The translations under genes were made by a program, and so were the position numbers. Under the pieces are notes generated by a model. That model saw only the letters and a program-made list of their open reading frames with translations, searched no databases and was not told the DNA's origin. A DNA stretch of 64,000 bases from Pedobacter cryoconitis (GTDB lineage Bacteria; Bacteroidota; Bacteroidia; Sphingobacteriales; Sphingobacteriaceae): assembly GCF_001590605.1 (NCBI RefSeq), contig NZ_CP014504.1, forward strand, positions 3,038,001-3,102,000. The letters are read 5' to 3'. Position 1 is the first letter of the stretch, and each line of letters opens with the position of its first letter. This document shows, one piece after another, positions 52,373 through 62,269 of this stretch.

Positions 52373-53617
52373 TTAGATTTACTTTTTACAGCCGATGTTT
52401 TTTCAGAAGAACGTGCTTTAGTCAGTTCGACCATCGCCTTTAATTTATAGAATTCCTTATCATCAGATCCACTATAGCCGATGCTGGTTTGATTAATATT
52501 TCCGTTAGCATCGATAACAAATTTCTGAGGTGTACCTAAAGCGTTTAATGCTTTAAAAATAGCTTCATTATTATCGAATAATACGTTGAGTTTATAGCCA
52601 TTTTTTTCCATGTATGGCTTTACAGTCGCTGCATCCTCGCCTTCATTAAGGACAAATAACCGGAAAGGCTCTTCTTTATAAAAGTTAACTAAGCGTTGAA
52701 AGGCGGGAAATGCTGCAACACATGGTTTGCATACCGTACTCCAAAAATCGATAACAACTATCTGACCTCTGTAATCAGACAATTTAACAGCCTTACCATT
52801 AATATCAGTCAAAGTAACATCAGGTGCAGGCTTCGTAACTGTAATCCAGGCCTTTTCTACTTCCTTATAAATCTTTTTATAAGATTCATCTTGTAATGCT
52901 GTGATATATTTATCCACGTCTGCACTATTTCCTTTGACTTTTTGAAAGACCTCTTTTAAGGTCGCAATCGTTTTTGGTGTGGAAATCGCATTACCCACAG
53001 CCATAGATAAGGTGTCAAGTGCCCTTTGATGCTGCCCGGCAGCTGATAATATGATACCATAACGGTTAAGATAATTAGCCTTTGTGTTTCTAAAATAAGA
53101 AAGGTTTCTAAATGTGGCATATTCACCAGATGCCTTGATGTTTTTCATAGCTATATCAACATGACCAAGTCTGGCATTGGCTACTGCATTTACTTCAAGC
53201 AAAATTCCTGTCCGTGAAAATGTGTCATCATGTATTTTCTTTCTCAGGTCATCTAAAAGCTGTTTTGAAATCTGCTCCACTTCTGCAACATTCTTATTGT
53301 CGTCAACCCAATATTCAAGCAAATTGCTCAGCTCAAATAACTGTAGCGCTGTAAATTTTGGACGGGTATTCTTATAGAAATTATATTTATCAATATTTCC
53401 CTTAACCAGCCAGTCAACCGCTAATTGAGCGCGATATTCATTATACTGGTCTGGTTTAGCGGCACCAGCCGGTTTTTTTTGCGAGTAAGTCATTATAAAA
53501 TCGTTCTTCATCTTCTACGTTGACCAGAGCATTGAATTGTTTCGCAATCTGTTGTGGTGTACGCTGTGCATATAATGTGCCGGAAACCAGCACCAATAAT
53601 AAAATTAGCTTTTTCAT
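52369..53617 (-). pseudogene. TlpA-like exported protein, split by a frameshift at an A8 run
   Basis: From the ATG at 53617 the frame reads a signal peptide (MKKLILLLVLVSGTLYAQ) and ERFYNDLLAKK, matching the paralogue upstream, then hits a stop after KTGWCR. The rest of the protein (PAGAAKPDQYNEYR onward, ending at 52369) is in the next frame. The shift is at eight A's on the minus strand (53473-53480); seven would restore a 415-residue protein. The redoxin domain has FWSTVCKPCVAAF. Either a real mutation, a sequencing error, phase variation or slippage explains it. A shorter frame from 53511 lacks a signal peptide. Confidence 0.85.
53473..53480 (-). other. A8 homopolymer at the frameshift site
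   Basis: T8 on the plus strand (A8 in the message), between codons for LLA and the downstream PAGAAK segment. Runs of eight or more A are known slippage sites for polymerases. Confidence 0.9.
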
Positions 53618-53627
53618 AATTCTATAT

Positions 53628-54917
53628 TTAACTGTGTGCTTTTACGATTTCAACCATAGCTTTCAACTTGTAATATTCTCTGTCTGTAGAACCCGCATAG
53701 CCTGAACTATAGAATCTTATAGTACCGGTTGGATCAAAAATAATCTTGGTAGGGGTTGCTTGAATATCGTATGCTGCGTTTGGCACATCTCGTAAGACAT
53801 CCAGGGTTATGCCTTTTTTCGCGATAAAACTTTTAATCGTTTCCTGGCCTTCAAACAAGTTGATCACAAAAAGCTGGAAAGGATCATTTTTATAATCTGC
53901 CACCACTTTTTCAAATCCTGCAAACGCGGCCACACAAGGTGTACATCCGGTGGTCCAGAAATCAATCACCAGAATTTTTCCTTGATAATCAGCAAAGTTT
54001 ACCTTTTTACCGCTCAATTCAGGTAACGAGATCTCTTTAGCGTGTTTCCTGGCGGTGAAAAGAGTCAGAGTTTTATCCTTACTATCTTCATCCGGGTTAG
54101 CTATAACTCCCCGAAATGGTATTTTGCTATCTGCGATATATGATTTTTCAACCTCCTTGTAATACTTGTGATAAGCCTCATCCTGCAGAGCTTTGATGGT
54201 ACTATCCAGTCCTTTATCGCTACCATTCACCTTTTTATAAATTTCTCTCAGGGTTGCTATCACCTTAGGATTGGAATCAGCATTCCTTACAGCTTCAGTG
54301 AGTAAATCCAAAGCCTTTTTATGCTGACCCGCAGCATGCAAAACAATTGCGTAACGATTCAGATAATTGGACTTAGAATCTTTGAAATATTTTGCTTCTC
54401 TCATACCTTTGATAACTGAAGAGCGTTCAATATTTTTCATAGCTACGTCCACATTGCCTAATTTCGCATTGGCCATTGCATTTACCTCCAAAAGGACCTG
54501 CATTCTATCCGTAGTCAGCTCATCATTTGCCTTATTTTTATCCAGCCTATCCAAATATGCTTTCGAAACTTCTTCAACAATCTTTAGATTATTACTATCT
54601 TCTACTAAATGTTCCAATGTGTAGCTGAAGTCAAGCAAATTCGGGAAAGAAAATTCAGGATTGCCTTTGGTATAATATTTATACCGTTCCAAATTTCCTT
54701 TGGCAAGCCAACCAATTGCCAAAGAACTTCGGTAATCATTATACTGAGCAGGTTTTGCCTTATTTTCAGGCTTTTCCCTAATCATTTGATTATAGAATTT
54801 CTCTCTGCCTTCTACGTCAACAATCAAGTTAAAATTGGTATAGTTATATTTCTTGGGCACAACCTGCTGAGCCCATGCTGAACTAGAAATCAGCAAGGAT
54901 AAAATTATCTTTTTCAT
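53628..54917 (-). CDS. TlpA-like exported thioredoxin-fold protein with helical N-domain
   Basis: The 429-residue product has a signal peptide (1-17, SSAWAQ). A helical region of about 270 residues (QYNDYRSSLAIGWLAKGNLERYKYY, HAAGQHKKALDLLTEAVRNA) precedes a redoxin domain with C325 and C328 in FWTTGCTPCVAAFAGF and a late ATPTKIIFDPTG. The insert DEDSKDKTLTLFTARKHAKEIS (about 277-298) is missing in its paralogue. It is a tandem paralogue of the next gene, 10 bases away, and lies 31 bases after the DUF4369 TlpA gene. Confidence 0.92.
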   Translation of the reverse strand: MKKIILSLLISSSAWAQQVVPKKYNYTNFNLIVDVEGREKFYNQMIREKPENKAKPAQYNDYRSSLAIGWLAKGNLERYKYYTKGNPEFSFPNLLDFSYTLEHLVEDSNNLKIVEEVSKAYLDRLDKNKANDELTTDRMQVLLEVNAMANAKLGNVDVAMKNIERSSVIKGMREAKYFKDSKSNYLNRYAIVLHAAGQHKKALDLLTEAVRNADSNPKVIATLREIYKKVNGSDKGLDSTIKALQDEAYHKYYKEVEKSYIADSKIPFRGVIANPDEDSKDKTLTLFTARKHAKEISLPELSGKKVNFADYQGKILVIDFWTTGCTPCVAAFAGFEKVVADYKNDPFQLFVINLFEGQETIKSFIAKKGITLDVLRDVPNAAYDIQATPTKIIFDPTGTIRFYSSGYAGSTDREYYKLKAMVEIVKAHS

Positions 54918-54948
54918 GAGTGAGTATATATGTTCTTATAGTTATATT

Positions 54949-56034
54949 TTATTTGATCAGTTCAGCAAGCCTGTCATGTAAATCCTTACCTCTTAAATCT
55001 TTACCAACGATTTTACCATTCGGATCGATAAGTACATTGGCTGGAATGGATGATATATTGTATGATTGTGTTACTTCGCTCTTATCAGCTTTGAAATCAC
55101 ATACCTGTTTCCATGGCAATTTGTCTTCAGCAATTGCTTTTAGCCAGAGGTTCTTTTTTTCATCCAGGGAAACGCCTAAAACCTGAAAGTTTTTGTCTTT
55201 ATATTTTTCATAAGCAGCCAGTACATTTGGGTTTTCTGCACGGCAAGGCACACACCAGCTGGCCCAAAAGTCTACCAGCACATAACTACCTTTATAAGAG
55301 GATAATGATACTGCTTTTCCATCTGTATCATTTAAAGTAAAGTCAGGTGCAGTTTGATTACCAGAAACGGCCAGTTTTGCCTCATCCATTTTTGGTTTCC
55401 AGCGCAGTACCTTTTCTGTATTTTGCATACGTTTGCTCAGCGCATTATACATAGGCTCAACCAATTTCGGCTGAATTGCACTTTGGGTAAACAAATCCAT
55501 CAGATCGACGCTCATATAGTTATCCGGAAAACGTTTTACCATATCCGAAATCAACATCTCGTAAAATTCCATTCCGGATGGTGCTCCTTTTAACGCCTTA
55601 TTTCTGGCTGCAGCCTCAAGGGCATAGGCTTCCCATGCTTTTTGCTCCTTGCCACCACCAGCATAGGAGGCCGTCCCTGCAGTGTCAAATGTGATATCGA
55701 TATTGCCATCCAGATAAAACAGCGCTACGTTTTTCATTCCGTCATTCTCTTCGGACTGAGCTTTGCGCGCTTTTTTACCTGCAGTACGAGGCATAATTAA
55801 GTTCAACTCCGCCATTTGCGGTCTTCCAATAATGCCTGTAAATTCAAATTTACCATCACTAATGCTGACAGTATCAGATTTATACTCACCACCCTTGTCA
55901 TCGGGTGGATAGGCCATTACGGCTTTAATAGCCTTATTAGTACTTGGAATTTTGCCTTTAATCCTATAATTCGTTTGAGCATTTAAAAATGCAGGCAGCA
56001 AAAAGACAACTGCTAATGCAAGTAATTTATTCAT
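54949..56034 (-). CDS. TlpA-family disulfide reductase with DUF4369-like N-domain
   Basis: The 361-residue exported protein has a signal peptide (1-20). The N-terminal beta domain (about 22-125, YRIKGKIPSTNKAIKAVMAYPP, ALFYLDGNIDITFD) is typical of DUF4369. A helical linker follows, then the TlpA domain (about 226-360) with C261 and C264 in DFWASWCVPCRAENPN and a cis-Pro region ISSIPANVLIDPNGK. It is the first gene after susD, with a hairpin (56050-56079) in the 64-base gap. Confidence 0.94.
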   Translation of the reverse strand: MNKLLALAVVFLLPAFLNAQTNYRIKGKIPSTNKAIKAVMAYPPDDKGGEYKSDTVSISDGKFEFTGIIGRPQMAELNLIMPRTAGKKARKAQSEENDGMKNVALFYLDGNIDITFDTAGTASYAGGGKEQKAWEAYALEAAARNKALKGAPSGMEFYEMLISDMVKRFPDNYMSVDLMDLFTQSAIQPKLVEPMYNALSKRMQNTEKVLRWKPKMDEAKLAVSGNQTAPDFTLNDTDGKAVSLSSYKGSYVLVDFWASWCVPCRAENPNVLAAYEKYKDKNFQVLGVSLDEKKNLWLKAIAEDKLPWKQVCDFKADKSEVTQSYNISSIPANVLIDPNGKIVGKDLRGKDLHDRLAELIK

Positions 56035-56049
56035 ATGTATGTAGTTAAT

Positions 56050-56079
56050 AGCGAATTGCCCCTATAGGAACAATTCGCT
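56050..56079 (-). other. intercistronic hairpin after susD
   Basis: AGCGAATTG (56050-56058) pairs with CAATTCGCT (56071-56079) around a 12-base loop. There is no T-run. It may set the ratio of SusCD to redoxin messages. Confidence 0.5.
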
Positions 56080-56098
56080 CAGTTATATAATTGATTTT

Positions 56099-57556
56099 CT
56101 AAGGATTTTCCTGCAAGCCCTGGCTTTCGCGCAGCATACGTTCGCCAAATTTTAAAGCAAATCTTTCAGGTTTCAGTGTATAGCTTTGCAGCACATTTCC
56201 ATCAGCATCAAAACTTTTATGCGTATATTTTATATGGCTGGAGTAAATTGGATCCTGCGATAAGCGACGCATATCTAACCAACGCAGACCTGTAAAGGCA
56301 AATTCCCGAACACGTTCATCGAGGATGAATTTTACCAAAGCCTGCTGATCTGTACCAACATTTGCAGGTATTGTAGCAGCATCTTCAGATAGTCTGTTTA
56401 CCCTCAGTTTTTCCAGATCTTCAATTGCGCCGCTAAGATTACCTCCACGTGCTTTACATTCCGCACTCATCAGGTATAAATCTGGAAGTGAGGGTCCGGC
56501 CATAACAAAGAATCCAACAGGACGTCTCATTCCTTTCGCAAGTATTTCATCTTCAAACGCATTTCTTGGATCAAATAATTCTACACGTTTATCTGCAGGA
56601 TCATATAATGATGCTGTTTCAGGATTGATTACAAATGTATTTTGAGCATCAAGCAGGAAAGATCTTGCCTGAATATCATAAATGGTTTCCGTATAATTAG
56701 CTGGGATTGGTTTCTTGCTAAAGCCAAAAGGACTAAAGGGAAACCAGTTATTTTGACCTTCAGGATTTAATACTTCGTTGTAGTCATATAATTTTAAGGT
56801 AATGTTAGCTCTTGATAATTCTAAAAATGCAGCATCAATTTGTTTTTTTGCATCATCAAACCTCCCCATTGTTATAAAAACCCGGGCCAAATAGAATTCT
56901 GCAGCCAGCTTAGACATTTTACGACGGTGAACAAGGGGGCCAAGATGGGCTATTGCCTCCGTTAAGTCTTTAATGATAAAATCATAATTTTCCTTTTGGC
57001 TCAGCCGGGTAAAACTATTTTGTGTAACATTAGCGGTTATAATGCGTGGGATTCCCAAATCGGTGGATGCAGTGAGCGCATTATAAGGTTTTGAAAAATC
57101 ACTGAGAAACATAAAATTACATATTGCCCTGCCGGCTTTTGCTTCAGCCACAATCGCTTCCTTTTGTTGCACTGTTCCTCCCTCAGCGTCCATAATCTCA
57201 TTAATGATCTTATTGTACAGGTAAAGCCTGCGGATGTACCCTTCAGAGTCGTCAATCTCGGCAGGAACCTCATCTGCCTGATAAATTCTATCCTCATATT
57301 TGAAAAGGCGTTGCATACGAAGTGAAGCACCACTAAAATAAGCATTTTGAACACCCACCTCATCTCCCATATAAATGCTTGCGGTGAACGAGGATGCAAT
57401 GTAACTTGCATTTAGCGCAAGTTCATAATCTTGTGTTTTAGAGGCGATGATTGAGCCTTTAGGTTCTATTTCCAGAAATTCCTTTTTACATGAAACCAGC
57501 ACCAATACCCCTGTCGTCAGCACCAGTCCTAAGATATATTGTTTTAAAATTTTCAT
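56099..57556 (-). CDS. RagB/SusD-family nutrient-binding lipoprotein
   Basis: The 485-residue lipoprotein has a signal (LVLTTGVLVLVSCKKEF, lipid Cys at 23). SusD features include AKAGRAICNFMFLSDFSKPYNALT, AEFYLARVFITMGRFDDAKKQID, LMSAECKARGGNLSGAIEDLEKLRVNR and LDERVREFAFTGLRWLDMRRL. It is shorter at the C-terminus than most, ending GLQENP. It follows susC by 23 bases. Confidence 0.95.
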   Translation of the reverse strand: MKILKQYILGLVLTTGVLVLVSCKKEFLEIEPKGSIIASKTQDYELALNASYIASSFTASIYMGDEVGVQNAYFSGASLRMQRLFKYEDRIYQADEVPAEIDDSEGYIRRLYLYNKIINEIMDAEGGTVQQKEAIVAEAKAGRAICNFMFLSDFSKPYNALTASTDLGIPRIITANVTQNSFTRLSQKENYDFIIKDLTEAIAHLGPLVHRRKMSKLAAEFYLARVFITMGRFDDAKKQIDAAFLELSRANITLKLYDYNEVLNPEGQNNWFPFSPFGFSKKPIPANYTETIYDIQARSFLLDAQNTFVINPETASLYDPADKRVELFDPRNAFEDEILAKGMRRPVGFFVMAGPSLPDLYLMSAECKARGGNLSGAIEDLEKLRVNRLSEDAATIPANVGTDQQALVKFILDERVREFAFTGLRWLDMRRLSQDPIYSSHIKYTHKSFDADGNVLQSYTLKPERFALKFGERMLRESQGLQENP

Positions 57557-57579
57557 TTTTTGTCTTTTTAACTTGATAA

Positions 57580-60500
57580 TTAAAAGGTGATATGAGCACC
57601 AAGAGTTACCGTACCCTGTGCAGCACGTGTATAATCACTGGCTTCCGGATCATAATTGATGTCATTGGCAGTCCAGAGTAATAAATTAGAAAGCTGAAAA
57701 CGGAAACTAATTGCCTGAGCCTGCATTTTATTTACTAAGGTTTGAGGCAGGCTGTAGGCTAAAGTAATATCCCTGATCTTGGCATAAGATGCATCCATAA
57801 CTCTATGGTTACCATTAGAATAGTAACTGGTATTACGTTGAGCTGCCAGTTCAGTATCGCCGATCCATCTTGGAATATTAGTTTTGTTTTCGTCAACCGG
57901 GTTTTTGAAACGATTCAAAAAACCAGGATCATTGGTATTCAGCGGGTTGCGCGGATCTAACATCACATGCCCACCATTGTAAATGATGTTTACGCCCAAC
58001 TGGAAATTTTTATAGCTGAAATTATTACTTAAACCCGCATTCCAGGGTGCCTGGGTAACTCCATTATATACGATATCCGCTGGCAGGCTGATATTTGGAT
58101 CTGATGACAGAGATCCGTCGGCAAGTCTGATCTGTGGATCACCTTTAGCATTTAAGCCAGCATAATTGTAAGAGTGGGATACAAACATTGGGTATCCAAC
58201 AAGGTAATTGGCATTAATTAAGGCTGCACCTGTAGTAGCCGGATTGAGATTTAATTTAGTGATCTTATTTTTATTGTAACCTAAAACAAGACTGGTGCCC
58301 CATTCAAAACCACGGGTCACGACATTAACTGAATTCAACTGGAGATCGATACCCTGATTTTTTAAATTACCAAAGTTCCCTGTAACACTGGAATATCCGG
58401 TTAAAGGAGAGGTGGAGAGTGTGCCAATCAGATCTTGTGTGTTTTTTTGATACAGATCAATAGTACCATTTAATCTTCCATTTAAAACCGAGAAATCTAT
58501 ACCCGCATTGTATACCTTAGTACTTTCCCATGTTAACTTAGCATTTGATGGCTTAAACAGAATTATACCTGCACCATTCACATAGGTTACATTAGATTCG
58601 GACTGAAAAATATCTCTGGATGCGGCCATTCCCGGAGTCGGCGCATTACCTGTTACGCCATAAGTTAACCGCAGGTCAAGCCTATCCAACCAGTTAACCG
58701 GATCCAGGAATTGTTCGGTGCCCATTGCCCATTTACCGCCTATACTATATACTGGTCTGTTCTGTGCAGATTTATCAAATCCAAACAAATTACTTTTATC
58801 TATCCTCCAGCTGGAATTTAAGGTATACTTTCTGGCAAACGTATAGCCGAGATTCGCAAAATACGAAGTCGTTCTGGCTATCGGCTGTTCGCGTCCACCC
58901 ACATTATTTTCAAAATCCTCCCAGCCAGCACGGCCTGCTATTCCGTCAAACCCCTGGACGAGTCTTCGTACATTTACCGGACGTCCAACCTGCAACTGGT
59001 CATCCCACCCAAAATAAGTAGCAGTATTATCCACTGTCTGCATATGAGTAGCTTCCTGACCAGCCATAACAGTTAGCTGATGGCTATTCCAGGTCTGATC
59101 AAAAAATAACTGGTTTCTGATTGTCCAACTTTTTGTGACTAAATTATTAGTGGTCAGCCGGCCTCCGTCTTTTGGCAAATTGCGTCGCAGTGGTCCATCT
59201 TCGTCCTCATCAATCTCTTCATCTTCTTGTGTAAACCGCATATAATCATCCCTCACAGTATAATTATCCTGTGATAAAACCTTTCTGCCTGTAGTGGATA
59301 TGGTGTTATAACCATAGGTACCCTGAAAAGAAAGATTTTTAAGAATATCTATCTTTCCACCGGCAACCATCCTTGTACTTAAAGTATTACTTGTTTCATG
59401 TTGCCTGTTAATTTCCTGAACAGGGCTGTAATCCAAATTAACGCCAGCTCTGCCCGCGTAATCCTTCCTGATTTCGTCAGCATAACCGGTCAAAGCGAAA
59501 GGAGCAAGCACGTTTACAATCAAAGGACTACCATTTGTATCCTTAAAAAGTTGATAAGGTAAAAAACCAGGTGCCGGAGTTGAGCCCAATGTACCGTTGC
59601 TCCTGGTGGTCATATTGGTGAGGTCCGCATTGATAAAAGCAGTAAATCGCTTACCAAAAATAAAATCGTTACGAAGATTAACCTTGTATTGATTGTTAGC
59701 ACTGCCAGGCAAATTGTCAGTTGTGCCGATGTGATTAATGGATCCGTAAAACGAATGTGTATTCCCGCCACCAGCAATAGATAGCGTTTGATTTAAAGTA
59801 GCGGCATTCCTGATAAAAATATCATTAATCTGTCCCCTGTTATCCAATTTCCCTAAACTATCCAGTTTAAAATTTGCTTGTGCCTGGGTAAGTATGCCGC
59901 GTTCAGGAAGTGCATCATAAAGAATCTGTAAATGCGGTGGAAGTGCACCTTCAGCTATTTCGCCATCATAAGGATTGAACTGTGCAAATTCCGGAAAAAT
60001 TTCCCGCTGAGCAGCAATAAATTGTGAAGAACCGAGTCTTGGTAAATACTCGCGGTTAGGACGACCTTGAAAAGCATAATAACCATCATAATCAATTTTA
60101 AGCTTCTCCCCTGTCTTACCTTTTTTTGTTGTAATTACAATCACTCCATTGGCAGCCTTTGCACCCCAAATCGACGCTGAAGTTGCATCCTTAAGCACCG
60201 TGATATCCTCAACATCCTGCATATTCACAGTTTCGATGTTTGGTACTTCAATTCCATCTACAACTACCAGTGGCGTTGTAGAGAGATTAATAGATGATGA
60301 TCCCCGAATAACCAGACCACCTCTTTGACCTTCTTTAACAAGATCACTTCTTCCACTCGATAATCCTGGAACCAATCCTTCTAAACGATCAAGGATGTTC
60401 GGACTCGTCGACCTATTCTTCATCACATTAAGATTAGGCTTCGCAAAAGATCCGGCACTACGTTCTCTTGAAAGTTGCTGATACCCGGTATTAAATTTAA

Positions 60501-61149
60501 TCTCAACTTCCTTAAGTTCACCAATTGACGGCAGCATTTTTATTGTTCCAAGATTAGGTGCAGCCGCTAGTTCAGCGGGTAAATATCCTATATAAGCAAT
60601 AATTATAGTGGAGTTTTCATTCACATTTTGCAAATAAAACTCACCCTTCTCATTTGTAGTTGTTTTAATTTTTGAGTCTTCTATAAATACCATAGCACCA
60701 GCCAAAGTTTTTCCGCTTTCATCCACTACCTTACCCCTCACATCTATCTGCTGAAATACAGAAATAATCTTATCCATCAGCGTGGGTTCAATGCGTTTTT
60801 TAATGGTGACAATCTTACCCTCAATGGTATAAGTTAATGAGGATCCTGTTAGTACAGTTTTTAACGCTTTATTGATGTCTGCGTTTTTCACATTTACATC
60901 AGCAATCTTGTTCCTGGGAAGGATTTTTCCGTCATATAAAAAATCATATTGACTTTGGTTCCTTATTTCTATTAAAAGCGATTCTAATGAAGCATTTTTC
61001 CTGTTGATGGTAATCTGCTGGCCAAATGTTGATGCACTGACCTGGAGAAGCGATGCTATTAATATTACGGTGGTTAAGCGCATAATCAGCATAAATTTAG
61101 CACAGAGAGATTGGTACGTCCCCCCGTATCTGTTAGAATTTTTATACAT
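57580..61149 (-). CDS. SusC/RagA TonB-dependent transporter with STN domain
   Basis: The 1189-residue importer has a signal peptide (RLTTVILIASLLQVSASTFG) and an STN domain (about 48-120, ITINRKNASLESLLIEIRNQSQYDFLYDGKIL). A carboxypeptidase-D-like domain follows (about 135-215, IDVRGKVVDESGKTLAGAMVFIED), then the plug (FNTGYQQLSRERSAGSFAKPN) and a barrel ending AAQGTVTLGAHITF. The STN domain fits the FecR/sigma pair at the head of the locus. The cargo is unknown. Confidence 0.95.
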   Translation of the reverse strand: MYKNSNRYGGTYQSLCAKFMLIMRLTTVILIASLLQVSASTFGQQITINRKNASLESLLIEIRNQSQYDFLYDGKILPRNKIADVNVKNADINKALKTVLTGSSLTYTIEGKIVTIKKRIEPTLMDKIISVFQQIDVRGKVVDESGKTLAGAMVFIEDSKIKTTTNEKGEFYLQNVNENSTIIIAYIGYLPAELAAAPNLGTIKMLPSIGELKEVEIKFNTGYQQLSRERSAGSFAKPNLNVMKNRSTSPNILDRLEGLVPGLSSGRSDLVKEGQRGGLVIRGSSSINLSTTPLVVVDGIEVPNIETVNMQDVEDITVLKDATSASIWGAKAANGVIVITTKKGKTGEKLKIDYDGYYAFQGRPNREYLPRLGSSQFIAAQREIFPEFAQFNPYDGEIAEGALPPHLQILYDALPERGILTQAQANFKLDSLGKLDNRGQINDIFIRNAATLNQTLSIAGGGNTHSFYGSINHIGTTDNLPGSANNQYKVNLRNDFIFGKRFTAFINADLTNMTTRSNGTLGSTPAPGFLPYQLFKDTNGSPLIVNVLAPFALTGYADEIRKDYAGRAGVNLDYSPVQEINRQHETSNTLSTRMVAGGKIDILKNLSFQGTYGYNTISTTGRKVLSQDNYTVRDDYMRFTQEDEEIDEDEDGPLRRNLPKDGGRLTTNNLVTKSWTIRNQLFFDQTWNSHQLTVMAGQEATHMQTVDNTATYFGWDDQLQVGRPVNVRRLVQGFDGIAGRAGWEDFENNVGGREQPIARTTSYFANLGYTFARKYTLNSSWRIDKSNLFGFDKSAQNRPVYSIGGKWAMGTEQFLDPVNWLDRLDLRLTYGVTGNAPTPGMAASRDIFQSESNVTYVNGAGIILFKPSNAKLTWESTKVYNAGIDFSVLNGRLNGTIDLYQKNTQDLIGTLSTSPLTGYSSVTGNFGNLKNQGIDLQLNSVNVVTRGFEWGTSLVLGYNKNKITKLNLNPATTGAALINANYLVGYPMFVSHSYNYAGLNAKGDPQIRLADGSLSSDPNISLPADIVYNGVTQAPWNAGLSNNFSYKNFQLGVNIIYNGGHVMLDPRNPLNTNDPGFLNRFKNPVDENKTNIPRWIGDTELAAQRNTSYYSNGNHRVMDASYAKIRDITLAYSLPQTLVNKMQAQAISFRFQLSNLLLWTANDINYDPEASDYTRAAQGTVTLGAHITF

Positions 61150-61168
61150 TTGTTTGGTTTGGTTGATT

Positions 61169-61257
61169 CAGCAATCTTACTTTCGACGGACAGATTGCTG
61201 TGGCTGACAATTAGTTGATTCCAAGCTGCTCCAGCCCCAATTACATTGGAGTTGGAG
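61169..61257 (-). other. structured leader of the second susC gene
   Basis: In the 184-base spacer before susC, CAGCAATC/GATTGCTG (61169-61176, 61193-61200) forms an 8-bp stem 19 bases before the ATG. CTCCAGCCCCAAT/ATTGGAGTTGGAG (61229-61241, 61245-61257) forms a 13-bp stem with one mismatch and one G-T. The second has a T-run only on the plus strand, so it is not a leftward terminator. Confidence 0.5.
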
Positions 61258-61333
61258 TTTTTAGTTTTAGCGTAGATTTTTCTGCATGTTTGGTTGGTTT
61301 AGGTTCATCATTAATTTATTATCTCATTTTTAG

Positions 61334-62254
61334 TTAAATCTTAAATAATTCAGCAAGTTTAGCCTCCAGTTCTTTTCCATGTAAATCGACTGCAACAATA
61401 TTTCCTTTTTGATCAATCAGCAAATTTCTCGGAATAGCAGTGATATTGTATTTCTTACTCAAAGCAGATTCAAAACCTTTCAGGTCACTCAGATTTGTCC
61501 AGGTATATCCATCAGCCTGAATAGCTTTTTTCCAGGATTTGAGATCAGTATCAAGTGAAACGCCGATCACATCAAAACCCTGCGATTTATAATTATTATA
61601 TAAAGGAATCAATTCGCGCCCTTGCGACCTGCATGGCATGCACCAGCTTGCCCAAAAATCAATCAAGGTATATTTGTTTTTGGAGGTAATGTTTTTGGAT
61701 GATATAACTTTACCGTCTATATCCTCCATTATAAAATCTTCATACTTAGAAGCAGTCGTCTGTTTGCTGGATAATTCAGAAGGATTTTCATTTTTAACAG
61801 CTACAGCATCCTTCTCAATACCACCTAAATCTAAAGTAAATTGCTTTTTAGACGGTGGAAGACACATTTGATTGGTACAGGCCATATACTTTATCGTAAA
61901 TGCCAATGTGGTCTTCTTTGCAGTTTTTAGTTTAAGTATCTGCGTGAATGTCACGCCTTTTGAATAGTAAGACAAATGCTCTCCATCTTTCTGTTCCACC
62001 CCTTTTTCCTCTATTTCACCAATGAATTCTATATTGTCATTTTCATCAAACAGAAATTCAGTAGGCATTCCAAAACCGCCACCTTCACCCTGAGGGTAAA
62101 TATGATAAAGCTCTTTTACCGCAGCATGGAATTTCACCTCATACGTTAAGGGTGAGGTTTTTTTACTGCTAAATTCCCAAGAAACCGGATGGTTCTGCGC
62201 AAGAGCCGAAAAAGCTACCTGGCCCATTAGTATTAATACTATTAATCGTTTCAT
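61334..62254 (-). CDS. fusion of nDsbD-like and TlpA-like domains
   Basis: The 306-residue exported protein has a signal peptide (1-20). The N-terminal domain (about 22-145) resembles the DsbD N-terminal domain and contains the cysteine pair C126 and C131 in MACTNQMCLPPSKKQF, as in nDsbD. The C-terminal TlpA domain (about 172-305) has C205 and C208 in DFWASWCMPCRSQ and a late ITAIPRNLLIDQKGN. In DsbD these domains pass electrons to periplasmic partners; here both are on one chain without a membrane domain. It lies between fecR and susC. Confidence 0.92.
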   Translation of the reverse strand: MKRLIVLILMGQVAFSALAQNHPVSWEFSSKKTSPLTYEVKFHAAVKELYHIYPQGEGGGFGMPTEFLFDENDNIEFIGEIEEKGVEQKDGEHLSYYSKGVTFTQILKLKTAKKTTLAFTIKYMACTNQMCLPPSKKQFTLDLGGIEKDAVAVKNENPSELSSKQTTASKYEDFIMEDIDGKVISSKNITSKNKYTLIDFWASWCMPCRSQGRELIPLYNNYKSQGFDVIGVSLDTDLKSWKKAIQADGYTWTNLSDLKGFESALSKKYNITAIPRNLLIDQKGNIVAVDLHGKELEAKLAELFKI

Positions 62255-62269
62255 TTTTTTCGTTATTAT

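Noticed and set aside
55425..55440. A fourth operator-like sequence, GCATACGTTTGC
   Set aside because: It is imperfect and lies inside the coding region of the DUF4369-TlpA gene.
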